Shown: positions 45,278 to 54,492 of the stretch, piece by piece | Position numbering within the stretch: position 1 is the stretch's first letter | Layout: each line of letters opens with the position of its first letter | Assembly (NCBI RefSeq): GCF_000715495.1 | Contig: NZ_JNLX01000150.1 | Span: 1 to 54,492 of the forward strand | Length of the DNA stretch: 54,492 nucleotides | Origin: Hymenobacter sp. IS2118 | GTDB lineage: Bacteria; Bacteroidota; Bacteroidia; Cytophagales; Hymenobacteraceae | Direction: 5' to 3' | The notes under the pieces: model-generated | Database searches by the model: none | The model's input: only the letters and a program-made list of their open reading frames with translations | Told to the model about the DNA's origin: nothing | Translations under genes and position numbers: made by a program

Positions 45278-47695
45278 CTAATTGCCCACCCGGCCTTCCT
45301 CATCGGCACTGGCGGCGGCGCGGCGGGCCTGGGTTTTGCCGCTGCCGATTTTGCTGGAAAAGGTGAGCGTCACGCGGCGGCTTTCCCACTGGTTGTTCCA
45401 GGTCTGATTCACGTTGGCGTAGTTGAGGGTGCTGCGGAAACGGTTGGTGTTGAACACGTCGGCCACGCGCAGGCTAAGGGTAGCGCGCTCGGCCCAGATT
45501 TGCTTTTTCAGGCCCAGGTTCACGGCCCCGCTGGCTTTGGTGTGGAACAACCCTTGCACGGCGGGCGAGTTGTAGCCGCCACCTACCAGCAGCTTGTAGC
45601 TGCGGGGCAGGATGAAAGTGTGTTCGGAGCTGGCCTCCCAGCTGTAGCGGGCCAGGCGTACGGGCTGGTCCTGAATGGTGGTACTGACCTGCGTGTAGCT
45701 GCCGCTCAGCTGGTTATCGACGCCCCACCACTTTTTAATGTCGGTGTGGCCGCCCGAGCTTAGCGTGAGGGTGCTGGTTTGGGCCAGGTTCTGCGGGGCG
45801 CTGGTCGAAACGTTGGTGTCGTCGTTCTGGCTGATTACTTCGTTCACCGAGTTGGTTTCGTGCAGGTAGCTCAGGCTCAGCACCTGGAAGTCCTTATGCA
45901 GGTAGTTCAGCACCAGCGACTGCGAGAGCGAGGGGGCCAGAAAGGGGTTGCCCTGATGGGCGGTATAGAAGTCGGTGTAGTTGAGAAAAGGGTTGAGGTT
46001 CTGGTAGGCGGGGCGGGTAATGCGGCGGCTCACCGAGGCGCTTATCTGGTTGCTTTCATCGAGTTTGTAGCTGGCGAAGGCGCTGGGAAACAGCTGGAAA
46101 TAGTTGCGGGCGACGACCGGGCCCACGGCCGGCGTACCGGTGGTTTGAGTCAGCTCGCCGCGCAGGCCGGCTTTCAGCTCCAGGGCGCCGTAGCTGGTGT
46201 TCACGCTCAGGTAGCCGGCGGTGATGTGCTCGTTGTAGGCAAACTGGTTGGTGCGCAGACCGTCGAGCGCCCAGCCGCCGGCCTGCATCTTATCGAACTG
46301 AATGGCGCTGCGCGAGGTAACCCAGCTGGTTTTGGCCCCGGTTTCGGCCCGCCATTTGGTACCAACGAAGGGATGCACGTAGTCGATTTTGGCGGCCCGG
46401 ATGGTGGTTTCCGACGAGGCATTGCTGCGCAGCTGCTCGGCCGGGCGGCCCTGCTCAGCACCGGCCGCAAACACCACGTTATTAAAGCTTTGGTCTTTGG
46501 CGCTGCGGTAATGCACGTAGTCGGCGGCGGCACTCAGCTCGCGGCCGGTGCTGTCGAGGGCGAAGCGGTAGTACAGGTTCAGGGCCTGGTTGTTGCCGTT
46601 GCTGCTTTGGGGGTTTAGCATCTGGCGGCGGGCGCCGGGGTTGCCGGCCCGGTCGGTGGTCACGGAGTTGCTGGTGCTCAGGGCATCGGTTTGGTCGAAG
46701 CCGCCGCGCAGCTGCACGCCCAGGCTTTGCCGGGCGGTGAGGGCCACATCGGCGCCGGTGGTGTAGGTGCCGGCATAGGTGAGGGGCCGCCACACGTTTT
46801 CCTGGTTGAAGAGGCTGTCGCGGATGCTGCGAATCATGGTGAGGCGGTTGAAGGAATTGTAGCGGCCGGCATCGAGGCGGGCAAAAAGGCGCACTTTGCC
46901 CACGTTATAGCTCAGGTTGGTGCCGGCCCAGCTTTTCTCGTAGCGGCCCTGGCCGAGTCCCAGGTTGTAGGTACCACTCAGGCCCGCCAGCTGGCTGCGC
47001 TTCAGCTTGATGTTGAGCACCCCGGCCGTACCAGCGGCATCCATAGAGGCGGGCGGGTTGGGCATCAGCTCAATCTGGCTGATGGCCGAGGCGGGCAACG
47101 ATTTCAGGTAGCTGCTCAGGGCCGCGCCGCTCATGTAGGTGAGCTTATTATCAATCATCACCGTTACGCCGGCGCTGCCGCGGTACACCACGTTGTCGTC
47201 CTTGTCGAGGGTCACGCCGGGGGCTTTCTTGAGGATGTCGAGGGCGGTTTCGCCGGCCGTATTCAGGCGGTCCACGTTCACGATGGTGCGGTCGGCGTGC
47301 TGCTCCAGCATGGGCGTGGTGCCGGTTACGGTCACTTCCTTCAGGGCGGTGGCAGCGGTCGCCAGGCGCAGGGCCGGCACCGAAACCGGCGCATCGGCCA
47401 CCACAAAAGCTGCACTGCGGGCGCTGCGGTAGCTCAGCAGCAGGGCCTTCACGCAGTAGCGGCCGGGCTTGATGCTGCTGAATATGTAGCCGCCCTGCTC
47501 GGTGGTGGTTTGGGAGTCGGCAATGGCCGAATCGGGCAGTTGCACGAGCACGGCGGTGGCGAAGGCCAGCGGCTGGCCGGCGCGGTCGAGCACGGTGCCG
47601 GTGGCAGTAGTTTGGGCGGTGGCCCGCTGCGAAAAGGCCGACAGAGCCAGCAGCAGCAGAACAAAAAGGCGGCGGAAGCAGGAAAAGGTGTTCAT
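45278..47695 (-). CDS. TonB-dependent receptor-like outer membrane protein (OMP_b-brl_3 family)
   Basis: 805 aa with a signal ending RATAQ (about residue 28). A carboxypeptidase-regulatory-like domain (about 30-110) is followed by KEVTVTGTTPMLEQHADRTIVNV, a plug-like domain with ALDILKKAPGV and VYRGSAGVTVMIDN, and a large barrel with Asn-rich strands (LNPFLNYTDFYTAHQGNPFL). This subfamily is shorter than SusC and lacks a SusD partner. It is divergent from the LytS/LytTR pair, which may regulate it. No link to urease is evident; a nickel-transport role would be speculation. Confidence 0.9.
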   Translation of the reverse strand: MNTFSCFRRLFVLLLLALSAFSQRATAQTTATGTVLDRAGQPLAFATAVLVQLPDSAIADSQTTTEQGGYIFSSIKPGRYCVKALLLSYRSARSAAFVVADAPVSVPALRLATAATALKEVTVTGTTPMLEQHADRTIVNVDRLNTAGETALDILKKAPGVTLDKDDNVVYRGSAGVTVMIDNKLTYMSGAALSSYLKSLPASAISQIELMPNPPASMDAAGTAGVLNIKLKRSQLAGLSGTYNLGLGQGRYEKSWAGTNLSYNVGKVRLFARLDAGRYNSFNRLTMIRSIRDSLFNQENVWRPLTYAGTYTTGADVALTARQSLGVQLRGGFDQTDALSTSNSVTTDRAGNPGARRQMLNPQSSNGNNQALNLYYRFALDSTGRELSAAADYVHYRSAKDQSFNNVVFAAGAEQGRPAEQLRSNASSETTIRAAKIDYVHPFVGTKWRAETGAKTSWVTSRSAIQFDKMQAGGWALDGLRTNQFAYNEHITAGYLSVNTSYGALELKAGLRGELTQTTGTPAVGPVVARNYFQLFPSAFASYKLDESNQISASVSRRITRPAYQNLNPFLNYTDFYTAHQGNPFLAPSLSQSLVLNYLHKDFQVLSLSYLHETNSVNEVISQNDDTNVSTSAPQNLAQTSTLTLSSGGHTDIKKWWGVDNQLSGSYTQVSTTIQDQPVRLARYSWEASSEHTFILPRSYKLLVGGGYNSPAVQGLFHTKASGAVNLGLKKQIWAERATLSLRVADVFNTNRFRSTLNYANVNQTWNNQWESRRVTLTFSSKIGSGKTQARRAAASADEEGRVGN

Positions 47696-47871
47696 AGCAA
47701 AGGGCGTTGGCGGATTGATGGCTCAAAGGTGCGCCGGGCCATTTCCGGGGTCAAAAACATTATTCCAACGCCCCAAAATCCGCTGCTACTGCCCGTTTCG
47801 GGCGTTTTCCGGTTTCGCATTCCAAAACCGGGCTTTCGCATAAAAAAGGTGCGGGCGCTGGCGGAGGGCGG

Positions 47872-47879
47872 TAGTTTTG
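47872..47879 (+). promoter_or_regulatory. -7 box of the LytS-type kinase gene
   Basis: TAGTTTTG is an exact TAnnTTTG match 26 bp before the ATG at 47906. The GC-rich upstream segment shows no clear -33 element. Confidence 0.5.
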
Positions 47880-47905
47880 GCCCTGCAATTACTCTTCACA
47901 TTCCT

Positions 47906-48931
47906 ATGGCCAATCTGCTCACCAAATCCGCTCTTCGCTGGCACGTGCTGGGCTGGCTGCTGTATGGCGGCTACGAGTTTCTGGGCGTATTTCTGCACCC
48001 TGGAGCGCACCCGCGCATCAGCTACTGGCTCACGGCGTCGGTGCTGTTCATTCGCATCTGCGAGTTTTACCTGTGCTTTCTGGTGGTGTATCCGCGTTTG
48101 TTGCGCTCGGGCCGCGCCCCGCAGCTGGCCGCCGCGCTACTGGGCGTGCTGGCCCTCTACATCGGGGCGCGGGCACTGATTGAGGAAGTGATTTATCCGG
48201 CCGTGCTGGGCTTCCATAACTACTCGCCCGACACGACGGTGACCTATTACATCTTCGATAACATGTTTTTCGGCAGCCCCATGATTGTGGTGAGCGCGGC
48301 GCTGTGGGCCGGTAGCGCGGCCGTGCGTCGCGAGCGCGAAAACCGCCAGCTGCGCGAAGAAAAGCGCGCCGCCGAAGTGGCCTTCCTCAAAACCCAAATC
48401 AACCCGCACTTCCTCTACAACACGCTCAACATGCTCTTCAGCATGGCCTACCCGGTGGCCAAGCCCGTGGCCAATGCCATCCTGAAACTCTCGGAGCTGA
48501 TGCGCTACATGCTGCACGACACCCCCGATGGCCAGGTGGATTTGGAACAGGAAATTGAGTATCTGCATAACTACCTCGCCCTCTACCGCCTGCGCTTCCC
48601 CGACAGCTTCCACGTCGATTTTCGCGTGACCGGCGAGCCCGCCGGCCGTCGCGTGGCCCCGCTCGTCCTCATTCCCTTCGTCGAAAACGCCATCAAGCAC
48701 GGCGTGCTCGACGAACCCGAAAATCCGGTTCACATTCGCCTCAGCATCGAAGGCGAACAAGTACAGTTTGAAGTCGAGAACCACCGCAGCGACACCAACA
48801 AGGATGCCACCACCGGCATCGGCCTGCCCAACCTGCGCCGGCGCCTGGAACTGCTGTACCCGGAGCGCCACACGCTGCAAGTGACGGAGCGGGACGGGCA
48901 GTTTCGCACGTCATTGCGGTTGGTTGGGTAA
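47906..48931 (+). CDS. LytS-type sensor histidine kinase
   Basis: 341 aa from MANLLTKSALRWHV; a long upstream open frame is antisense to the receptor gene and is rejected. Four transmembrane helices (about 12-28, 42-62, 74-95, 117-137) are followed by a coiled coil and the His_kinase domain with LKTQINPHFLYNTLNML, where His168 is the expected phospho-acceptor. The ATP-binding part has VLIPFVENAIKHG and GIGLPNLRRRLELLYP. The response regulator starts 65 bp downstream on the same strand. Confidence 0.93.
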   Translation: MANLLTKSALRWHVLGWLLYGGYEFLGVFLHPGAHPRISYWLTASVLFIRICEFYLCFLVVYPRLLRSGRAPQLAAALLGVLALYIGARALIEEVIYPAVLGFHNYSPDTTVTYYIFDNMFFGSPMIVVSAALWAGSAAVRRERENRQLREEKRAAEVAFLKTQINPHFLYNTLNMLFSMAYPVAKPVANAILKLSELMRYMLHDTPDGQVDLEQEIEYLHNYLALYRLRFPDSFHVDFRVTGEPAGRRVAPLVLIPFVENAIKHGVLDEPENPVHIRLSIEGEQVQFEVENHRSDTNKDATTGIGLPNLRRRLELLYPERHTLQVTERDGQFRTSLRLVG

Positions 48932-48996
48932 TGTTCGTGCGCCTCGCCTTGCGCCGGGACCGCCCGCCGTACTTTGCTCCTCCAAAAAACAACTCT

Positions 48997-49755
48997 ATGA
49001 TTCGCTGCCTCGCCGTCGATGATGAAGCCCCGGCCCTGCTTATCCTGGCCGATTACATCGGGCAACTGCCCTTCCTCACGCTGGTGGGCACCACCACCAA
49101 CCCCATTGAGGCCCTGACGATGGTGCAGCAGGGCCAGGTCGATTTGGTGTTTCTGGACATTCAGATGCCCAAGCTCACCGGCCTGCAATTCCTCAAGCTG
49201 GCCGGCAATAAGTGCCGGGTCATCCTCACCACCGCCTACCCCGAATACGCCCTCGAAGGCTACGAAAACGACGTGGTGGACTACCTGCTCAAACCAGTTT
49301 CCTTCGAGCGGTTTTTCAAAGCGGCGCAAAAGGCGCTGGCGCTACTGCCCGGCCCGACAGCGCCCGCGCCAATGGCGGCGCCAATGGCGGCGCCGGTGGC
49401 CGTGGCCGCGCCCGTTGCGGCCGTAGCAGCGCCCGCAGCCGGCCACATGTTCGTAAAGGGCGAGAGCAAAAACAAGTTTCTACGCGTCAACCACGCCGAT
49501 ATTCTCTACATTGAAGGCCTGAGTAATTACGTGTCCATTCAGCTGCCCACGCAGCGCGTGGTGACGTACCAAACCCTGCGGGAGCTGGCCGAAACGCTGC
49601 CGCAGCCGCCGTTTCTGCGGGTGCATAAGTCCTTCATCGTGTCGCTGGACAAGATTCGGATGGTCGATGGCAACACGATTTACATTCAGGACAAGGAGAT
49701 TCCGGTGAGCGAAACCTACCGCGAGCAGCTCTACCGGCTGATTCGGGAGCAATAG
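48997..49755 (+). CDS. LytTR-family response regulator
   Basis: 252 aa from MIRCLAVDDE. The receiver has the acidic pair Asp8/Asp9, phospho-acceptor Asp54 (VFLDIQMPKL), Thr79 and Lys99 (YLLKPVSFERF). An Ala/Pro/Val-rich linker with PMAA repeats spans about 117-147. The C-terminal LytTR DNA-binding domain has YVSIQLPTQRVVTYQTLRE, given in part, and FLRVHKSFIVSLDKI. It pairs with the kinase upstream. A TACTTTG motif at 48970 could be a second promoter for this gene alone. It is convergent with ureG, 16 bp away. Confidence 0.95.
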   Translation: MIRCLAVDDEAPALLILADYIGQLPFLTLVGTTTNPIEALTMVQQGQVDLVFLDIQMPKLTGLQFLKLAGNKCRVILTTAYPEYALEGYENDVVDYLLKPVSFERFFKAAQKALALLPGPTAPAPMAAPMAAPVAVAAPVAAVAAPAAGHMFVKGESKNKFLRVNHADILYIEGLSNYVSIQLPTQRVVTYQTLRELAETLPQPPFLRVHKSFIVSLDKIRMVDGNTIYIQDKEIPVSETYREQLYRLIREQ

Positions 49756-49771
49756 CCCCTGGCTTGTGCGG

Positions 49772-50524
49772 CTACCGCCGGTCCTCGCGCACGGCGGCCA
49801 GCGCCCGCGCCTTGGCGGCTTTGATGTGACCAATAATTTCCTCCAGCCCAAATCCATCCGTGGCCCGCGCAAACAGGAACGGGCCGTCGCCGCGCATCCG
49901 TTTCGAGTCGCGCTCCATCACGCCGAGGTCGGCCTTTATCAAATCTTTCAGGTCGATTTTGTTGATGATAAGCAAGTCCGACTGCGTGATGCCGGGGCCG
50001 CCTTTGCGCGGGATTTTATCCCCGCCCGATACGTCGATGACGTAGATGGAGTAGTCGACCAGCTCGCGGCTGAAGTGGGCGGCCAGGTTATCGCCGCCAC
50101 TTTCCACGAACAAAAAATCCAGCTTGAAGTCGAAGCGCTGCATGAGCCCTTCCAGCGCGTCCATGTTCAGGGAAATATCCTCGCGAATGGCGGCGTGCGG
50201 GCAGCCGCCGGTTTCGACGCCCACAATCCGGTTTTCATCTAACGCGCTGTTGCGGATAAGGAATTCGGCGTCTTCGCGGGTGAAGATGTCGTTGGTGACT
50301 ACGCCCAATTCTAACTCGTGGCGCAGGCGCTCGCACAGGGCCTTGAGCAGCGCCGTTTTGCCCGTGCCCACCGGCCCGCCAATGCCCACCGTAAATGCCC
50401 GCTTGCGGAAGTTGCGGTAGGAAGGCAAGCGCCGGGTTTCGCGCTCGTTGAAGTCGCCGGGCGATTCGTAGGCTTCGTGCTGGTGGCCGTGGAGGAGCAG
50501 GGCGAGTTTTTCGACGAAAGCCAT
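49772..50524 (-). CDS. ureG: urease accessory GTPase UreG
   Basis: 250 aa SIMIBI-class GTPase that delivers nickel for urease activation. The short His-containing N-terminus ([15 protein letters not shown]) may bind metal. The P-loop GGPVGTGKT is at 49-57. [15 protein letters not shown] carries the CPH nickel-binding motif, and [13 protein letters not shown] and NKIDLKDLI are further family landmarks. A 155-bp gap with a palindromic element separates it from ureF upstream; the three urease genes here share one strand. Confidence 0.96.
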   Translation of the reverse strand: MAFVEKLALLLHGHQHEAYESPGDFNERETRRLPSYRNFRKRAFTVGIGGPVGTGKTALLKALCERLRHELELGVVTNDIFTREDAEFLIRNSALDENRIVGVETGGCPHAAIREDISLNMDALEGLMQRFDFKLDFLFVESGGDNLAAHFSRELVDYSIYVIDVSGGDKIPRKGGPGITQSDLLIINKIDLKDLIKADLGVMERDSKRMRGDGPFLFARATDGFGLEEIIGHIKAAKARALAAVREDRR

Positions 50525-50569
50525 TTTGGATAGTGGTTAATGATTAGCGGTTAGTGGTTAATGTTACAC

Positions 50570-50661
50570 GTCATGCTGAGCTTGTCGAAGCATCTCTACC
50601 GTGCAAGTAACTCAATACATTCAACGAAGCGGTAGAGATGCTTCGACAAGCTCAGCATGAC
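50570..50661. repeat. REP-like perfect 32-bp inverted repeat between ureF and ureG
   Basis: Arms 50570-50601 and 50630-50661 are exact reverse complements around a 28-bp loop. The outer end GTCATGCT and the internal GAAGCAT resemble the element at 17684-17787. A flanking stretch (50530-50565) has short TTAGTGGTTAATG-like direct repeats. Confidence 0.92.
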
Positions 50662-50679
50662 CGTTCTACCAGCGCTATT

Positions 50680-51342
50680 CTAATTCTGAAACAGCCGCGA
50701 ATACATATCCTCGTGCAGCACCTGCGCCACATCGAGCATAAAGGCCGAGCGGTGGGCTTCGCCGAAACCCCTCCCCTCCTGCCCCGCCAGCAGGTGCTCG
50801 AACACGGCGTAAAAATCGTGTTGCAGACGGTGCCCCGCCAGCGGCCCCAGAAACCCGAGTCGGATGGCGGCGCTGAGTTGGTCGCGCAGCAGCATGTGCA
50901 GGTACATGGTTTGCACGTCGGCCAGCGGGTAGCCCGCCCGCTGCAAAGCCATTGCAAATACAAGTGTGAAATGCGGCGGCAACTGCTGGTCCTCAAACCA
51001 ATTTCCGACCTGCTCTGTGCTGGCTTCGGGGTAAAAATCAGCCAGTAGCTTCAGCCAGGTGCGGCCCTGCACGGCGCTGGCCCGATGCAAGGCGGGCACC
51101 AGCAGCTGGGCATCGTATTCGGCCGCCATTTCGGCCCGGTTAGTGTTGGGGTGAAAGCAGGAATTGAGGAAGGGGATTTCGAGGCTGGCGGCCTGTTGCA
51201 GGTAGGCATACAGGTAATTCCGCAGCCCGGCATCGTCGCGGATGAGGCCGAGGCTGATGCTGCTTTCCAGCCCGTAGGAATAGGCGAACGAGCCGGTGGG
51301 AATGGCCGAATCGACGAGGTGCAGGAGGCGGGCGAAGTGCAT
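50680..51342 (-). CDS. ureF: urease accessory protein UreF
   Basis: 220 aa all-helical protein from MHFARLLHLVDSAIPTGSFAYS, the normal UreF opening with the PTGSF motif. EAHRSAFMLDVAQVLHEDM at the C-terminus fits the family. UreF bridges UreD and UreG on apo-urease and acts as a fidelity checkpoint. The frame is open upstream into the palindrome at 51349-51444, but that extension is repeat-derived and rejected. Confidence 0.92.
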   Translation of the reverse strand: MHFARLLHLVDSAIPTGSFAYSYGLESSISLGLIRDDAGLRNYLYAYLQQAASLEIPFLNSCFHPNTNRAEMAAEYDAQLLVPALHRASAVQGRTWLKLLADFYPEASTEQVGNWFEDQQLPPHFTLVFAMALQRAGYPLADVQTMYLHMLLRDQLSAAIRLGFLGPLAGHRLQHDFYAVFEHLLAGQEGRGFGEAHRSAFMLDVAQVLHEDMYSRLFQN

Positions 51343-51348
51343 GTGGGA

Positions 51349-51444
51349 CCCCACCCCCGGCCCCTCCCCTCCGGGAGAGGGGAGCCAGCCAACTCTTGTG
51401 CCGAAAGGCTCCCCTCTCCCGGAGGGGAGGGGCCGGGGGTGGGG
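51349..51444. repeat. perfect 38-bp GC-rich palindrome between ureC and ureF
   Basis: Arms 51349-51386 and 51407-51444 are exact reverse complements with a 20-bp loop. Each arm has an inner short palindrome (CTCCGGGAG). Similar CCCC-rich palindromes with a PSPGGEG-type translation occur widely in unrelated high-GC genomes (recalled, not searched). It fills the whole gap between the two genes. Confidence 0.93.
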
Positions 51445-51452
51445 TGAACGCC

Positions 51453-53168
<1,716 letters not shown>

Positions 53169-53172
53169 AAAG

Positions 53173-53785
53173 TTAATAAAGTTTCTTATTGCGAAATTCT
53201 ATGGCTAATTCCATCATTTTTCGCATCATTGACTGCTTCTCTTCATGAGTTATATTACCGTGCGATTTATGCTTAGCGTAGAATTTACTAAGCATATTAT
53301 GTGCTTCAATATTATTTTTATCTGGTTTTATATCTGTCACTATTTGCTCCAAAAGGTCCATTATTAGTTTGCTCGACGCTTCATCAAGGGACTTATCCAA
53401 TTCAAAATATTCATCAAACAGCTTTTTAGGGCCAAACAAAAATCTTGAACTTTGCTTATAAATTACTGAGTTCAGAATATGTATACTTCCATTAGGTATT
53501 ACCTGTCTTTTAATACTATACGGCTCAATAGTATTGTCATGCAATATTCTTAGCATATGTCTATTATCTAATGGGAATGTAAATTCAGAAGATCTCGCTA
53601 GTGGGTTTTCAAGTTTAGTTGTATAATCTTCTGTTGCCAGGGGATTATCACTCGTTATAAAAAAAGACCCTTCTTGAGCAATATTCACTTCTAACTTCGC
53701 AAATTCATGCATATTCCCGATTTGCGCTGTTCCTACGACGTGCTTTTCTTTGAAAATCCTAACAATTTTTGGCGGTGGTCTAATC
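53173..53785 (-). pseudogene. 5'-truncated DUF4238-type gene
   Basis: The AT-rich frame from an internal ATG at 53712 gives 179 aa with GSFFITSDNPLATED, a signature of DUF4238 proteins. The same frame stays open upstream to about 53785 (KIVRIFKEKHVVGTAQIGN), still resembling the family. There it meets the end of the IS1-type element and a stop, so the N-terminal part of the gene is lost. Codon use is very unlike ureC, whose start lies 5 bp beyond its stop. DUF4238 function is unknown; the fragment is probably non-functional and recently acquired. Confidence 0.6.
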
Positions 53786-53810
53786 TAAGGTGAAATGATT
53801 AATTTTAGGG

Positions 53811-54492
53811 ATGGTTTTTACGCAACATTTCTGCGCTGCTTGCGGCAGTGAACATATTCGCCGTAACGGCAGCGCTGGGGGCCATGCCAAATACCAGTGC
53901 AAAGGCTGCGGGCATCAAGCCCGTTTTACCCCCGCCGCCGTGGCCAAAGCGCTGCAGTATGCGCAGGTGGACGAGTTGCTGGGCGAGCGCAACTCGCAGC
54001 GCAGCATTGCCCGCGTGACGGGTATCTCGCGGGTGACGATTGCCAGCCGGATAAAAAAAAGCGCAAGCGGCTTCGCCGGCGCTCCCGCGCTTGCGCCCCA
54101 AAAAGGACCAGAAAAAGGAGTGGGAAGCGCTGGAGCTGGATGAAATGTGGACCTTCGTGGGCCGCAAGAAGCGCAAAGTCTGGCTGTGGTTGGCCGTCGA
54201 ACGGGCCAGCCGGCGCATCGTGGCCTGGGTGCTGGGCCGACGGGACGCGGCCACGGCCCGGCGCTTGTGGTTGGCTCTGCCTCCGCGCTACCACCGCCAT
54301 TGCTGGTATTTTACCGACCTGTGGGAGGCCTACGTGGAGGTGTTGCCCCGCTGGCACCATCGCCGCTGCCCCAAGGGCAGCGGCGGAACAAGTATTGTCG
54401 AAGCCATCAACTGTTCGCTACGCCAGCGCTGTGGGGTGCTCGTGCGAAAATCTTGTTCCTTCAGCAAGTCGCTGAGTATGCACACCGCCCGG
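53811..54492 (+). CDS. IS1-family transposase in two frames
   Basis: The first frame (from 53811) is InsA-like: a zinc finger with CAACGSEHIRRNG and YQCKGCGHQARF, then a helix-turn-helix (RSIARVTGISRVTIASRI). It meets eight A at 54053-54060. The DDE domain lies in the frame one base later: LELDEMWTFVGRKKRK with the first Asp, CWYFTDLWEAY with the second, and TSIVEAINCSLRQR with the Glu, open to the window end. The offset equals one extra A relative to a single continuous frame (A7 would join them), unlike the -1 shift of classic IS1. Either transcript slippage at A8 restores it or the copy is a frameshifted one. Confidence 0.8.
54053..54060 (+). promoter_or_regulatory. A8 run at the IS1 transposase frame junction
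   Basis: Eight A mark the point where the InsA-like and DDE frames must be joined. Seven A would give a single frame. The run is long enough for polymerase slippage. Confidence 0.5.

Larger units (their letters stand above)
53774..54492 (+). mobile_element. IS1-family insertion sequence, right end outside window
   Basis: The transposase begins 37 bp inside the proposed left end, which starts near GGTGGTCTAATC at about 53774, compatible with an IS1-type terminal repeat (GGTGGT). The right end and target duplication are beyond the window, so the boundary is approximate. The insertion truncates the DUF4238-type gene. Confidence 0.65.

Noticed and set aside
46691..47905. 405-codon upstream extension of the LytS-type kinase
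   Set aside because: Lies antisense to the receptor gene; kinase helices begin only at 47906 and a -7 box sits just before it.

Overview
The window looks like chromosome from a high-GC member of the Bacteroidota, most likely Hymenobacter or a close relative (genus inferred from gene content and repeat style, not from a search). Support comes from paired SusC/SusD loci, type IX secretion genes (PorQ and a PorE-like OmpA protein), a LytS/LytTR pair, -7 boxes of the TAnnTTTG type, and the near absence of Shine-Dalgarno sequences except inside the prfB frameshift site.

Layout. 1-732: IS5-type transposase cut by the left edge. 815-2371: CHASE3 sensor kinase. 2796-3873: prfB (release factor 2) with a complete programmed +1 frameshift site. 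4169-15571: two SusC/SusD outer-membrane uptake loci, the second with an extra lipoprotein, separated by a decayed IS982-type transposase. 16244-24061: hslU, porQ, lon and a PorE-like gene (proteostasis plus type IX secretion), with a striking 21-bp-period repeat block between porQ and lon. 24173-29956: small accessory genes, including a tightly packed minus-strand run (GH3 family enzyme, 75-aa protein, nucleotidyltransferase, HAD phosphatase, nuclease-like protein, Gre-like protein), then OsmC, a membrane protein and a Uma2 nuclease. 30007-34774: dnaA, a 5'-nucleotidase split over two genes, and a beta-barrel protein. 34964-39016: both subunits of methylmalonyl-CoA mutase. 39083-41172: a lower-GC ATPase/DUF4276-type pair that resembles a defence cassette, whose second gene carries an in-frame stop. 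41334-44168: DUF1304, ASCH-like, SpoIIAA-like, ankyrin and degenerate J-domain genes. 44391-53168: urease genes ureD, ureG, ureF and ureC, interrupted by a TonB-dependent receptor and a LytS/LytTR pair. ureA, ureB and ureE are not in the window. 53173-54492: a truncated AT-rich DUF4238-type fragment and an IS1-type element running off the right edge.

How the parts fit. The SusC/SusD pairs import nutrients across the outer membrane. PorQ and the PorE-like protein belong to protein secretion and sit beside two ATP-dependent proteases. Methylmalonyl-CoA mutase links propionate metabolism to succinyl-CoA. The urease genes encode the catalytic subunit and most of its nickel-insertion apparatus. 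The accessory zones (39.1-41.2 kb and 53.2-54.5 kb) differ in base composition and look acquired. Long, nearly perfect inverted repeats occur in many intergenic gaps and are a prominent feature of the region. No tRNA, rRNA or CRISPR array was seen.
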